A stretch of DNA of 64,000 nucleotides from Marinihelvus sp963695135 (GCA_963695135.1 CAVOGA010000001.1:558001-622000), one strand, 5' to 3'. Counted from the first letter of the stretch, positions 9,038 through 20,813 are shown. Program-made: numbers and translations. The notes: generated from the letters alone by a model not told the origin.

Positions 9038-9866
9038 ATGGAACTGATCGTTTTCGACCTCGATGGAACCCTTCTCAATGGCGCCGGCGCATTGTCTCCG
9101 TTCACCCAGCAAACCCTGGCGGCGCTATCGGACCGGGGTGTTGCTTACACGGTTGCAACCGGACGGACACTGCATGCCGCGCGCAACCTGCTGGAAGGCC
9201 ACGGCTTTGCCTTGCCCCAGGTCTACAAGAACGGTGTCCTGATCTGGAATCCGGCCACCGACGCCTATGCCCACCGGAATTTTCTCACCCTCGGCAGAAA
9301 TCCAGCATGTGCTGGAGGCGATCCTGGGTCAGAACATCACGCCATTTGTTTTCACCTTTGAGCCCGGTAAGCGTCACGCGGTCTATCACCCGCCCCTGCA
9401 GAGCGGGATCGAGGAAAAGCTGGCGCGGGAATTCGGCCTGCGTGAGGGGGTCAAGGTTTTGCCTGCCGCTCAATTACCGGCCACGGCGGAAATCACCAAC
9501 ATCAGCGCCCTTGGCGCCGCCGCGGCGATTGACCGCATAGAACAGCTGATTGCCGATGAGCCACAGCTGGTGGCCTATGCCGGTGAAGCCTGGGAGGGTC
9601 AGGGCTGGCGCTGGATCGACATTCACCACACCGATGCGAGCAAGGGTGCGGCGGTCGACAGCCTGCGCGCGGAGCTCGGCGTTAAAAAGGTGGTGTGCTT
9701 CGGCGACAGCGACAACGACCTCAGCCTGTTTGCCACCGCGGATGAAAGCTATGCGCCCAGTAATGCGGCGGCGCATGTGCAACGCGCCGCGACCGCGGTC
9801 ATTGGCCACCATGACGAGGACGGCATCGCCCGCTTTCTTGCCGAGCGTTTTGATCTCAGCCCCTGA
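9038..9866 (+). CDS. HAD superfamily (Cof-type) phosphatase, one frameshift
   Basis: The protein starts MELIVFDLDGTLLNGAG, the HAD motif I with its nucleophile Asp, and has motif IV near the end as CFGDSDNDLSLF, with the Lys of motif III in DASKGAAVDSL. This order and the large cap between them mark the Cof-type (class IIB) subfamily, which dephosphorylates sugar phosphates or similar small molecules. The frame shifts near 9290-9300: the first part ends in RNFLTL and the second resumes at EIQHVLEAILGQ. I chose the ATG at 9038 because DLDG lies at the usual distance; the ATG 36 bases earlier adds an unrelated extension. Confidence 0.85.
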
Positions 9867-10001
9867 GTTCGATCCGGGAAGCGACGGATAAAGCGCTTTC
9901 ACGCGTTTTTCCCGCAAAAACCAGATAATGGAGAGCTTTATTCAGATTCTTGAGAGGCTGGCGGTGTTCCGAATGACAAACAATAACAGCACTGGACAGG
10001 C

Positions 10002-11213
10002 ATGAACGTCCGCAACACGCTCCTGCTCTGCACGGCCCTGGTGCTGCTCGGCGCCGGTGCGCTGTACCTGATTTTCAACAGCGAGCCGGAAACCGAGCGC
10101 GAAGACGCGGTGCGCCAGTCAGCGATGCTCGTGGACGTGGTGACCCCCCAGGCCGGCGATTTCCGCCCGGTCATCCAGGCCCTCGGCACCGTGCGTCCCA
10201 CGCGCGAAGTGTCGCTGCGCAGCCAGGTTTCCGGGGAGGTTATCGAGGTGTCCGACCAGCTGGTCCCCGGTGGATTCGTGCGGGCCGGCGACATGCTGCT
10301 CAGGATTGAAGACGCGGATTACCGCAATGCCCTGCTGCAGCGACAGAGCGAGTTGCTGCAGGCCGAGGCCGAGCTGGAGCTTGAGCAGGGTCGCCAGGTC
10401 CAGGCTGAGCGTGAATACCGCGAGTTGAAACAGGATCGTGGCGAGTCCTTTGCCACCAACAGCCAGGCGCTGGTCCTGCGCCAGCCCCAGCTTCGCAGCG
10501 CCGAGGCCCGGGTGGCCGCAGCGCAGGCCGCGGAAGCTCAGGCCCGCCTGGCGCTGGAGCGCACGGTGTTGCGCGCGCCCTTCGACGCGCAGGTGATCAA
10601 CCGCTCCATGAACCTGGGCTCGCAGGTTTCCGTGGGCGAGGAGCTCGCGGAGCTGGTGGGTGTTGACAGCTACTGGGTCGAGGCCACGGTGCCCCTGGAC
10701 CGGCTCCAGTGGATGGTGTTTTCCAGCGGCGATGACGACGGGGGCTCTCCCGTCAGAATCAGCCACCGCAGCGCCTGGCCGGAAGGGCAGCAGCGCGAGG
10801 GCTGGCTGGACCGGCTGGTCGGCGAGCTCGAGGGCGGCACCCGCCTCGCCCGTGTGCTGGTCAAGGTCGCAGACCCGCTGGCGCGGCTGCCTGAGCATGC
10901 GGGCCAGCCGTCGCTGATCATCGGCGCCTATGTCGAAACCCGGATCCAGGGACGCGAAATATCCGGCGCACTGAAGCTCCCCCGCGAGCTGATCCGCCGG
11001 GACGATACGGTGTGGCTGATGCGCGAGGAAGCCCTGGTGATCCAGCCGGTCGATATCGTTTTCGAGGACCCCAGCTTTGCTTACATTGATGGCGGCCTGC
11101 AGGCCAACGACAAGGTCGTGACCACCAACCTGGCGACCGTCAAGGAAGGCATCCGCCTGCGCCTGCGGACCGCCGGCGGCGCCATCGGCGAGGAAACCGC
11201 GGCGCAGCCATGA
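10002..11213 (+). CDS. RND efflux periplasmic adaptor (membrane fusion protein)
   Basis: The 403-residue protein has an N-terminal hydrophobic anchor (LLLCTALVLLGAGALYLIF), the split lipoyl domain (first half at LGTVRPTREVSLRSQVSGEV, second half at LERTVLRAPFDAQVI) around an alpha-helical hairpin of about 110 residues, and a beta-barrel. It would sit in the periplasm and couple the pump encoded by the next gene to an outer membrane channel. Its stop codon overlaps the pump start (ATGA), so the two are co-translated. No outer membrane factor gene is seen nearby. Substrate unknown. Confidence 0.9.
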   Translation: MNVRNTLLLCTALVLLGAGALYLIFNSEPETEREDAVRQSAMLVDVVTPQAGDFRPVIQALGTVRPTREVSLRSQVSGEVIEVSDQLVPGGFVRAGDMLLRIEDADYRNALLQRQSELLQAEAELELEQGRQVQAEREYRELKQDRGESFATNSQALVLRQPQLRSAEARVAAAQAAEAQARLALERTVLRAPFDAQVINRSMNLGSQVSVGEELAELVGVDSYWVEATVPLDRLQWMVFSSGDDDGGSPVRISHRSAWPEGQQREGWLDRLVGELEGGTRLARVLVKVADPLARLPEHAGQPSLIIGAYVETRIQGREISGALKLPRELIRRDDTVWLMREEALVIQPVDIVFEDPSFAYIDGGLQANDKVVTTNLATVKEGIRLRLRTAGGAIGEETAAQP

Positions 11214-14200
11214 ATGCTTCGATGAACACGTCCGGGGACCAGCCGGGTCGCCGCCAGGGTCCGATCGCCTGGATGGCGAACAACGCGATCGCCGCCAACC
11301 TGCTGATGATCGTGCTGCTCGGCGGGGGTATCTTCACGGCCCTGACCATGCAGAAAGAAGTCGATCCGGATTTTGCGCTGGATATCGTCGAGGTGGTCGT
11401 CAGTTACCCGGGCGCAGCGCCGGCGGAGGTGGAGCAGGGCATCATCCTGCCCGTCGAGGAGGCCATCCGCGGGGTCCAGGGCATCCGGGAAATCAGTTCT
11501 TCGGCCCGCGAAGGTTCAGGCTCCGTGAGCCTTGAGCTGGTTGCCGGCGTGGACCGGATCAAGATATTCCAGGACATCGACCAGGCGGTGACCCAGATCC
11601 GCACCTTCCCGGAAGACGCGGAGGAGCCGGAGGTTCGCCTGCAGGACCGCACCCGCGAGGTCATGCAGATTGCGCTGTATGGCGACGCGGATGCCTGGAC
11701 CATGCGCCAGCTGGCCGAGCGTGTGCGCGACCAGCTCCTGAACCAGCCGGCGATCAGCCAGGTGGAGATCGGCAATGCCCTGCAGTACATCACGCATGTC
11801 GAAATCTCCTCGGACACGCTGCGCGAGTACGGCCTGACCCTGGGCCAGGTGGCCTCCATCATTGAGCAATCCAGCCGGGATATTCCCGCCGGCTCCATCG
11901 ACACCAGCGGCGGAGAGATCCTGCTGCGCGTGGATGAGCGCAAGGAGTGGGCAGGAGACCTTGGTGACGTGGTGATCCGCAGCGCTTCCACCGGCGCGCC
12001 ATTGCGCCTGTCGGACATCGCGGATATCCGCGACGGTTTCGAGGAAGTAGGGTTCCCGAGCCAGTTCAACCGCCAGCCATCCATTGACCTGGAGATCTAC
12101 CGCATCGGTGAGCAGTCACCGCTGGAAGTCGCGGCCGCGGTGCAGACCGTCCTCGACGACCTGGACCAGACCCTTCCGGAGGGCATCGAGTACCGCATCG
12201 ACGGCAATGCGGCGGCCGACTTTGAAGACCGCATGAACCTGCTGCTGGAAAACGGCGCCATGGCGGTGATCATCATCGTGCTGATCCTCAGCCTGTTCCT
12301 GGAGTTCCGCCTGGCCTTCTGGATCATGATGGGCATGACCGTGTCCTTTATCGGGGCGATCACCGTGCTGCCGTGGATCGGCGTGAGCATCAACATGATC
12401 TCCATGTTCGGCTTCCTGGTCGCGCTGGGCATCGTCGTGGACGATGCGATCGTGGTCGGCGAGAACGTCTACGAATACCGCGAACAGGGCATGAGCAACA
12501 TGCAGGCGGCGATCAAGGGCGCCCGGGAAATGGCCTGGCCGGTGACCTTCAGCATCCTGACCAATATCGTGGCCTTCCTGCCGGTGATGTTCCTGCCGGG
12601 CGTTACGGGCAACTACTGGTGGCCGCTGCCGGCGGTGGTGGTCGCGGTGTTGCTGTTCAGCCTGGCCGAGGCCCTGTTCATCCTGCCCGCCCACCTGGCG
12701 CACGTGAAGGACCGGACCCACAATTCCCTGACCGATTCGCTGCACCACTGGCAGCGGCGCTTCGCGCGCGGCGTCAGTGACTGGATCGACAACCGCTACC
12801 GGCCATTCCTCAGGCTTTGCCTGCGCCAGCGCTATGTGACCGTCACCGCTTCCGTGGTCCTGCTGGTGGTGACCGCCGGTTATGCGCTGAGTGACCACAT
12901 GGGCATGGTCCTGATGCCGGAGCTGGCGGCCGACGAGATCGAGGCGGGCGTGCGCCTGCCCACGGGCACGACCCGCGACAAGGCCGCCGCGGTGGCCGTG
13001 GAGGTGACCGAGGCCACCCACCGCATGTTCGAGAAGCACGACCTGAGCCGCACGGCCGAAGGCATCAAGACCAACGTTCGCGGCGGTTCCGCCTTCGTCG
13101 ATGTGGAGATCGTCATGAAGCCGCCGGACGAGCGGGACATGACGGCCCGCCAGGTCATCGAGCTGTGGCGTGACGAAATCGGTGATATCGACGGCGTGGA
13201 CCAGATCACCTTCGAGGCCGAGCGCGGCCCCGGCAGCTGGCGCGACGACATCGAGGTGGACCTGAGCCACGCGGATGTAGAGGTGCTCAGCCTGGCCAGT
13301 GCGGCCCTCGTTGAGCGGCTCGAGGCCTTCCAGGCCACGACCGGTGTCAACACGAACTACCAGCCGGGCAAACCGCAGCTGAGCTTTAACCTGCTGCCGG
13401 AAGGCCAGGCGCTGGGATTGACCCCGGTGGAAGTGGGCCGCCAGGTGCGCGATGCCTTCTTCGGCGCCGTGGCGCTGCGCCAGCTGCGCGGCACCAACGA
13501 GGTCGAAGTGCGCGTCAAGCTGCCGGAAGCGGAGCGCGAAGACCGCCAGTACCTGGACAACTTCATGGTCCGTACGCCGGACGGGCGCGAGGTGCCCCTC
13601 ATGGACGTGGTCGAGGTCACCGAGGGCACCGCGTTCCGCTCCATCGACCGTCGCGACGGACGCCGCGTGATCCAGGTGAGCACCGATGTGGAGCCGAAAA
13701 GCGCCGCCGGGCGCGTACTGGCCGTGGTCCAGTCCGAGGTGCTGCCCGCAGCTGCGCGCCGATTTCCCCGGCCTGACCTGGTCCTTCGAGGGCAGCCAGG
13801 CCGAGATTCGTGAATCCACCGCGTCCCTGTGGGGCGGCTTCGGCCTCGCCATGTTCGTGATCTACGCGCTGCTGGCCATCGCCTTCGGCAGCTACCTGCA
13901 GCCCCTGATCGTGATGATGTCGATCCCCTTCGGCGTGGTTGGCGCCGTATTGGGCCACATCATCCTGGGCTACGACCTGTCCCTGGTGAGCATGATGGGC
14001 GTGGTCGCAGTATCCGGCGTCGTCGTGAACGGCGCCCTGATCATGGTCCACTACGCCAACGGCAAACGCGGCGAACAAAGCGCCTTCGACGCCGTCCTCG
14101 ACGCCGGCACGCGCCGCTTCCGCCCCATCGTATTAACCACCCTGACCACCTTCGGTGGCGTCACCCCGATCATCTTCGAAACCTCCCTGCAGGCCTACCA

Positions 14201-14360
14201 CCTGGTGCCCATGGCCATCTCCCTGGGCTTCGGCATCATCTTCTCCACCTCCATCACCCTGGTGCTGGTCCCCTGCCTGTACATGGTGCTCGAAGACCTC
14301 AAGGGCCTCGGCAAACCCTCACCAAGATCCCTCGGCAGCGGCAAAGTCGCTCAGACCTGA
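11210..14360 (+). CDS. RND family efflux permease (AcrB/MexF-like), one frameshift
   Basis: The joined protein of about 1050 residues has the RND plan of 12 membrane segments in two halves with two large periplasmic loops. The signature GIVVDDAIVVGENVYEY in TM4 carries the proton-relay aspartates, and MMGVVAVSGVVVNGALIMVH is its C-terminal counterpart. The first frame runs to 13813 and the second resumes from about 13745, at the sequence LPQLRADFPGLTWSFEGSQA, so one base is gained or lost near 13745-13755. It forms an inner membrane proton antiporter with the adaptor encoded upstream. The sequence looks like the subfamily with a short C-terminus common in environmental gammaproteobacteria; the substrate is not known. 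Confidence 0.9.
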
Positions 14361-14776
14361 GGTCGTTGCCCGGGGTGGGCGCGGGGGCCGGGGGTTCCGG
14401 GCCGGACTTTCGGCCTGCGGCTTCCCTCACTCGCCTGCGCTTGGCGGGGTCGGTGACACAAATCATCCTGATTTGGGTCACCTCATTTCGCCATGGCCCA
14501 GGCCAGTCTCTCGACCGGTTCCCGGTCTCACCTTCTCCCTGGCGAAATGACCCCGGTCGCGCCGGCTCACTCGGCTCAAGCCCTGATGGCCCGGAACCCC
14601 CGGCCCCCGCGCCCACCCCTTCATCGCAGGTGAATGGGAAATTAAAGTCCGCACTACCGTCATATCGCCCCGATTCGCTCGCGCGGTGTCAAAGGCACGC
14701 GTCTGCGCACCCCGTCCCGAAACCGGCCACCGCCACTGTTCATGATTAGGCACGAAGGACAATCAGGCGCGAAGTA
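14361..14776. other. Long intergenic region with hairpin-rich repeat
   Basis: These 416 bases between the RND pump gene and the hppA terminator have no gene I can support. Most of the space is filled by the inverted-repeat element at 14372-14619. The remainder, 14620-14776, shows nothing recognisable. Confidence 0.7.
14372..14619. repeat. Structured intergenic element with 32-bp perfect inverted ends and two internal hairpins
   Basis: Bases 14372-14403 are the exact reverse complement of 14588-14619 (32 of 32). Between them, 14452-14465 pairs with 14469-14482 (13 of 14, loop of 3), TCATTTCGCCA at 14483-14493 pairs with 14540-14550 (11 of 11), and GACCGG at 14513-14518 pairs with CCGGTC at 14522-14527. 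A transcript or single strand could therefore fold into a long closing stem with internal arms. There is no open frame with recognisable content. It could be a non-autonomous mobile repeat, a structured RNA or a transcription barrier. Confidence 0.75.
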
Positions 14777-14804
14777 TAAAAAAGGGGCCATGCGGCCCCT
14801 TTTT
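14777..14804 (-). terminator. Terminator of hppA
   Basis: The stem GGGGCC/GGCCCC (14784-14789 with 14794-14799) is extended by A/T pairs on both sides and lies 23 bases past the hppA stop codon. On the minus strand it is followed by a run of T. The symmetry would also let it stop transcription coming from the RND operon. Confidence 0.82.
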
Positions 14805-14826
14805 CAGTTGCGCTGTGGAAGCCGCT

Positions 14827-16990
14827 CTAGAGCAGGATACCGCCGTACTGCACGAAGAACGGTGCGAACACCAGGCTGAGGATCGCTGAGAGTTTGATCA
14901 GGATATTCAGGCTGGGGCCGGAGGTGTCCTTGAGCGGGTCACCCACCGTGTCGCCGACCACCGCCGCCTTGTGCTCTTCCGAGCCCTTGCCGCCATGATT
15001 GACCCGCCTCGATGTATTTCTTGGCGTTGTCCCAGGCGCCGCCGGAGTTCGAGGCGCTGATGGCCAGCACGCCACCGGCCACGAGCGAGCCGGCGAGGAG
15101 GCCGGCAACGGCGGATACACCGAACAGGGCGCCGGTCAGCAGGGGTGTGCCCATGATCAGCACGCCGGGCGCAATCATTTCACGCAGCGCCGCCTTGGTG
15201 GAGATCTCCACGCAGGTGGCGTAATCCGGCTCGCCGGTGCCTTCCATGATGCCGGGGATGGTGTGGAACTGGCGGCGCACCTCCTCGATCATGTCGAAGG
15301 CCGCCTTGCCCACGGATTTCATGGTCATGGCGGTGAACAGGAACGGCAGTACCGCGCCGATAAACAGGCTGGTGTAGACCACCGGATTCAGCAGGTCGAC
15401 GCTGACCGGCGGCCGGCCCTCGGAGGCGAGCAGCGAGTTGGAGGCCGTGATAAAGGCCGCGAACAACGCCAGGGAGGTGAGGATGGCCGCGCCGATGGCA
15501 AAGCCCTTGCCGATGGCCGCCGTGGTGTTGCCGGCCGAGTCGAGGATGTCCGTGCGCCGGCGCACCTCGCTTTCCAGGCCCACCATTTCCGCGATGCCGC
15601 CGGCGTTGTCCGCCACCGGCCCGTAGGCATCGATGGTCAGGGCAATCACCAGGGTGCCCAGCATGCCCAGGGAGGCAATCGCCACGCCGTACATACCGGC
15701 CAGTTCCCAGGAAATGAAGATGCTGGCGGCGATACACAGGTACGGCAGCACCGTGGACTTGTAGCCCAGGGCGAGGCCGTAAATGATGTTGGTGGCCACG
15801 CCGGTTTCACAGGCCTTGGCGACCTCCTGGACCGGACCGTATTTCTCCGAGGTGTAGTAACCGGTCAACAAGCCGACCGCGAGGCCCGAGACCAGGCCCG
15901 ACAGGAAGCACCAGTAAACGCCCGAGCTGGTTGTAGTTCATTGCCGCCGATAACGAAGGTCTCGGGAATCAGCCACAGCGTAAAGCCGAGCATGGCGACC
16001 GCCATCAGCGCGCTGGAAATCACCAGCAGCTTCATCAGCGCCGGCGCCACGTCGTCCTCGTGTTCGACCTTCACCATCAGCTTGGTCAGCAGGCTGACGG
16101 GAATGCCCACGGCGCTGATCAGGATCGGGTAGAGCAGCGCGTTCGGGTCGCCGGCGAAGACCATGGCGGAAATCACCATGGCCGCGCAGGTGCTCTCGGC
16201 GCAGGAGCCGAACAGGTCAGCGCCCATGCCGGCCACGTCACCCACGTTGTCACCGACGTTGTCGGCGATAACCGCGGGATTGCGCGGGTCGTCCTCGGGA
16301 ATGCCTTTTTCCACCTTGCCCACCAGGTCCGCGCCGACGTCCGCGGCCTTGGTGAAGATGCCGCCGCCCACGCGGGCAAACAGCGCGATGGTGGAGCCGC
16401 CCAGGCCGAAGCCGGCGATGACCTCCATCAGTACGTGGTTGTTGTGCGCGCCCAGATCGGACAGGGCCCAGCTCATGAACAGGTAAATCAGCACCAGGCC
16501 AAGGGTGGCCAGGCCAACCAGGGCAAAGCCCATGACCGCGCCGGAGTTGATCGCCACATTAAAGGCGTGACCAATGTCCTGCTTGGCCGAGACGGTGGTG
16601 CGGGCGTTGCCCGCCGTGGCCACTTTCATGCCGATGTAGCCGGAGGCGATGGAGATGGCGCCGCCGAACAGGAAGGCAATGGCCGTGTACCAGCCGCCGA
16701 CCTTGCGGAGCACTTCCTGGTGGCCTTCATCGTAAACGCTGTAGTTGACCGCGAAGGCGATGACGATGGCGAAAATCAGCATGAAGACCGTCAGGACCCG
16801 GTACTCGGCCTTCAGGAACGCCATCGCGCCCTTGGCAATGGCCCCGTGGATGAACTTCAGCCGCTTGGCGTCTTTTTCGTCCAGGCCCAGGTCAAGCGGC
16901 ACCTGCGTTCACCTTGCGCATGTAGAAGTAGGCGATAGCGAGCCCCAGAAGGGACAGGATGGTCGTGATGGTCAGGGTCATTCCCGGCAT
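14827..16990 (-). CDS. hppA: Membrane-bound ion-pumping pyrophosphatase, three frameshifts
   Basis: The joined protein contains the pyrophosphate-binding motif DNVGDNVGDVAGMGADLF, the KAADVGADLVGKVE motif and DAYGPVADNAGGIAEM, all diagnostic of the H+/Na+-translocating pyrophosphatases. It hydrolyses PPi in the cytoplasm and pumps protons or sodium across the inner membrane. The stretch GNTTAAIGKGFAIG has Ala at the position that is Lys in potassium-independent enzymes, so this is probably the potassium-dependent class; H+ versus Na+ cannot be decided. The start at 16990 gives MPGMTLTITTILSLLGLAIA. Breaks in frame lie near 16900, 15900-15930 and 14990-15010. The gene is about 2.16 kb, as expected for a protein of some 700 residues. 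Confidence 0.92.
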
Positions 16991-17148
16991 GAACGCGTTC
17001 TCCGTGCTTGAATATTATTGGTTAGGCCGCGCGCAGATTATCACATTCACAAAAAATTCACGCCGCCGGATGGCCTCGTGAATCCGGCGGGTTCAAGGCC
17101 TGGCCATCTTTATCAGTGATCTGCGGGTCCGGTCAGCCAGGCGGTTGG

Positions 17149-18175
17149 CTATTCGGCCAGCCAGCCGGGGACGGGCAAGCCCCGCTCCGATAGGAAAGCG
17201 GGGTTGTAGAGCTTGGATTGGTAGCGCTGACCGAAGTCGCAAAGGATTGTGACGATGGTGTGCCCCGGTCCCAACTCGCGTGCCAGCTGCATGGCGCCGG
17301 CCACGTTAATGCCGCTGGACCCGCCCAGGCACAGCCCTTCTTCGCTCAGCAGGCGGAACAGCACGGGCAGCGCCTCCTCGTCCGGCACGGCAAAGGCCAG
17401 GTCGACCGGCGCGCGGGCGACGTTGCCGGTTTCCCGTCCCTGGCCGATGCCCTCGGAGATTGAGCCGCCCTCGGTTCGTTCCATGTGGCCGTCCCGGAAC
17501 CAGTGGTACATGCACGAGCCGAGCGGGTCTGTAACGGCGATGACCGTGTCCGGATTTTGTGACTTGAGGTAGCGACCAACACCGGAGAGTGTGCCGCCGG
17601 TGCCGATCGCGCAGCAAAAGGCATCAACCTTGCCGTCAGTCTGCGCCCAGATTTCCGGCCCCGTGGACAGGAAGTGCCCCTCGCCATTGGCCGGGTTGTC
17701 CCACTGGTTGGCATACAGCACGCTGGCCCCGTCGGCGCGCAGCTCACTGGCGAGACGTTCGGCGACGTGGACGTAGTTCTCCGGGTTGCTGAAGGGCACC
17801 GCGGGCACGGCGCGCACCTCCGCTCCCACCAGGCGCAGCGCATTCTTTTTTTCATCGGACTGCGTATCCGGCATGGTGACAATGGTCCGGTAGCCGCGCG
17901 CATTGCCCACCAGGGCCAGGCCAATGCCGGTATTCCCCGCCGTGCCTTCCACGATCACGCCGCCAGGCTTGAGCACCCCGCGCTGCCTCCGCGTCGAGCA
18001 CCATGTACTTGGCGGCCCGGTCTTTCACGGACCCTCCCGGGTTCATGAACTCGCACTTGCCCAGAATCTCGCAGCCGGTTGCTTCCGAGGGGCCGTTCAG
18101 GCGCACCAGCGGCGTGTTACCGATAAGCTCCAGTAGATTTTGTCGAAGATCAGTTGTCGGGGGTGTGTTGCTCAT
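17149..18175 (-). CDS. Cysteine synthase family PLP enzyme, one frameshift
   Basis: The N-terminal part has ELIGNTPLVRLN and NPGGSVKDRAAKYM, with the PLP-binding Lys, and the remainder has EGTAGNTGIGLALVG and the phosphate-binding GTGGTLSGVGRYL. These are the motifs of the O-acetylserine sulfhydrylase/cystathionine beta-synthase family. It should make cysteine from O-acetylserine and sulfide in the cytoplasm. The frame changes near 17976-17985, between YMVLDAEAARG and LKPGGVIVEGTAG. The length, about 342 residues, is slightly above CysK (323) because of inserts around the middle and C-terminus. CysK or CysM identity is not clear, so no symbol is given. Confidence 0.87.
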
Positions 18176-18294
18176 AGGGGTGCTGTCAGCCTGGACTGCG
18201 CCTATTCCATCACGTCGGGCAAGCCGGTAACAGCCTTCGGCCGGGATCGGTCCTTAATCTATACTCATTGGGGGTTTTGGTCCGGGATCAGCTT

Positions 18295-19168
18295 ATGAAA
18301 TGGAAAGGGCGTAAAGGCAGCAGCAACGTCGAGGACGCGCGGGGCCGGGAAGTCGCTACGGGCCTGGGTATCGGCGCAGTCCTGATGCGCGTTGTCGGGC
18401 AGCGGTTCGGCGTGAAAGGAATCCTGGTCCTGGTGGTGCTGGGTTTTGTCGCGGTCCAGAGCGGACTGGTGGATATGAGCTTCTTCACCGGCGGCGGGAC
18501 GGTCAAGCAGGTGGACTACCAGCCCAGCCCGGAGGAGCAGCAGCAATTTGAATTCGTCACCGTGGTGCTGGCCGATACGGAGCGGGTCTGGAATGAAGAG
18601 TTTCGCCGTCTCGGGCGTCAATACCGCGAGCCGGTACTTGCAGGTTTACCGCAGCCGCACCATGACCGGCTGTGGCACCGGCGATGCGCGCATGGGTCCT
18701 TTCTACTGCCCGGCGGATCAGAAGATTTACATCGACCTGAGTTTCTATGACCAGCTGGAAAGCGAGTTCGACGCGCCGGGCGACTTTGCGCAGGCCTACG
18801 TGATCGCTCACGAGGTGGGTCATCACGTGCAGAACCTGCTGGGTATTTCGGAACAGGTGGCGGCGCGGCGCAATATGCCGGACGGCAAACAGCAGTCCGT
18901 CCGCCTGGAGCTGCAGGCGGATTACCTGGCGGGTGTCTGGGCCAACCACAACCAGGCCTACCTGGACCAGGGGGATATCGAAGAGGCCATGCGGGCCGCC
19001 AACCAGATCGGTGACGACACCATCCAGCGCCGGACGCAGGGGCGCGTGGTGCCGCACGCCTTCACCCATGGCACCTCCGAGCAGCGCATGCGCTGGTTTA
19101 ACAAGGGACTGCGCAGCGGCGCAATCGAGGGCGGCAACACTTTCGAGATGCCCTACGATCAGCTCTGA
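18295..19168 (+). CDS. Neutral zinc metallopeptidase (YpfJ family), one frameshift
   Basis: The protein begins MKWKGRKGSSNVEDARG, the conserved start of the YpfJ/DUF2248 zinc metallopeptidase family, followed by one membrane segment (GVKGILVLVVLGFVAVQSG). The catalytic HExxH is in AYVIAHEVGHHVQNLLG and a third ligand Glu is likely in LELQADYLAGVWA. The frame shifts near 18635-18645, between RRLGRQYREP and LQVYRSRTMTGCGTGDA. It is membrane-anchored with the catalytic domain probably in the periplasm. The physiological substrate of this family is not known. Confidence 0.88.
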
Positions 19169-19221
19169 GCGAGAACGTGCAGGCACTCGGCACTTGACTC
19201 TGACGATCCTCGCGAGCTTTA

Positions 19222-20527
19222 TCAGTGCAGCTTGATCTCCGCCCGGGTGGCGCGGTGAATCCGGTCCCCCAGCATGATCAGCAGGGTGGTAAAGCTGCCG
19301 TGGATGGCGCGCTGGTGCATGCGGTACAGGGACAGGTAGACCATGCGCGCCATCCAGCCCTCGATGAACACCGTGCCGCGCATCAGGTTGCCCATCAGGT
19401 TGCCGACGGTGGAAAACTTGGACAGCGATACGAGACTGCCAAAGTCCTTGTACATGAATGTCTTGTGGGCTTTGCCCTTGCGGTCCGCCAGCAGGTTCCG
19501 CGCCGCAATGCCGGCCATCTGGTGCGCCGCCTGGGCGCGCGGCGGCACCTCTGAGCCGTCCGCGTTGAAGCACGCGCAGCAGTCGCCGATGGCGTAGACC
19601 CCGGGGCGCCCCTTGACCTGCAGCTCCGGCGTTACCTCGATCCGGCCAAGGCGATCCGTGGGAAAGCCGCGTCGCAGCCAGCCAGTCGGGCGCCCGGACG
19701 CCGGCTGCCCATACGCTGATATCCGCCCGGATCCGTTCACCATCGCTGGTAACCACCGCGTCCGGCTCGACGGCTGACACCATGGTGCCGGTTCGAACCG
19801 TGACGCCGATTCGCTCCAGCTCGCGCTCCACGGAAACACCGATGCGGTCCGGCAGGCGGGGCAGCAGGCCCGGCGCCGCTTCGATAATGCTCACGCTCAG
19901 GCGCTCGGAGGAGAAGTGCTTGTAGCCGTATTCCCCCAGGCGCTGGGTCACGTTGTGCATATCCGCTGCCAGCTCCACGCCGGTCGCGCCGCCGCCGACA
20001 ATCACGATGGCCAGCTCGGCGGACGGCGATTCCATGGAGTTCACCCGGTTCAGCTGGGCCACGAAGCGGCGATGGAACATCTCGGCCTGTTCCCGCGAGT
20101 CGAGCTGGCGGCTGAACTCGCGCACGCCGGGGATGCCAAAATCGTTGCTGTGGCTGCCCACGCTGACCACGAGTTGGTCATAGGACAGCGTGCGCCCCGG
20201 CAGCATGGCCAGCCCGGACTCGTCCTGTACCGGGGACACGCTGATCGCTTTTGCATCCAGGTCGATGTTTTCGACCAGGCCAAGCACGAACACGAAGCCA
20301 TGCTTGCGCGCCAGGGACCGGTAGGCCGCCTCGTCGTGATAACTGTCCATGGAGCCGGTAGCCACTTCGTGAAACAGCGGCTTCCAGATGTGCGAGGGGC
20401 TCTTGTCGACCAGCACAACCTCGACGTTCTTTTTGCGCCTGAGCTTGCGCGCCAGCCGCACGACCAGTTCGAGGCCGCCCGCACCGCCGCCGACCACGAC
20501 GATGCGTTCTTTGACTTTGTCTTCCAC
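19222..20527 (-). CDS. ndh: Type II NADH dehydrogenase, one frameshift
   Basis: Two Rossmann folds are visible: RIVVVGGGAGGLELVVRLAR for FAD at the N-terminus and LAIVIVGGGATGVELAADM for NADH in the middle. The C-terminal part has GVYAIGDCCACF and AQAAHQMAGIAARNL and ends in amphipathic, membrane-binding sequence. This is the non-proton-pumping NADH:quinone oxidoreductase at the cytoplasmic face of the inner membrane. The frame shifts near 19670-19690, between VRAPDWLAA and GFPTDRLGRIEVTPELQ. The joined length of about 435 residues is normal. The gene is divergent from the solute-binding protein gene. Confidence 0.9.
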
Positions 20528-20813
20528 GATGACCTTGATCCTGATCGTTGTAAACGCGCTGTAGAAGCGCCCGCTAATTTTACGGGAAATCTGCAGCGAA
20601 CATGGCGGACTTTGGCGGGCAATTTACGGTTTCCGCCGCCCGCGAGCGCAGCAGGGCTGGAGCGGTGCGGCACCTTGCACGCATAATACGGGTCTGTTGG
20701 CAGGTGCGAAAAAGTAGGCGGGAACGGCGAGCGGACGTCAAGCAGGCGGCTTTGGCCGGCTCAAGCGCCGCACGTTCCGTCCACCGCAGCCCGAAACCCC
20801 ATAAGGATGATGT

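Noticed and set aside
12116..13852. A 578-codon open frame opposite the RND pump gene
   Set aside because: It is rich in His, Asp and Arg with no domain and mirrors the codon pattern of the pump gene. High GC content makes such antisense frames common.
14299..14616. A 105-codon minus-strand frame across the inverted-repeat element
   Set aside because: It runs through both repeat arms and reads as low-complexity Pro-Gly-Ala-rich sequence with no similarity.
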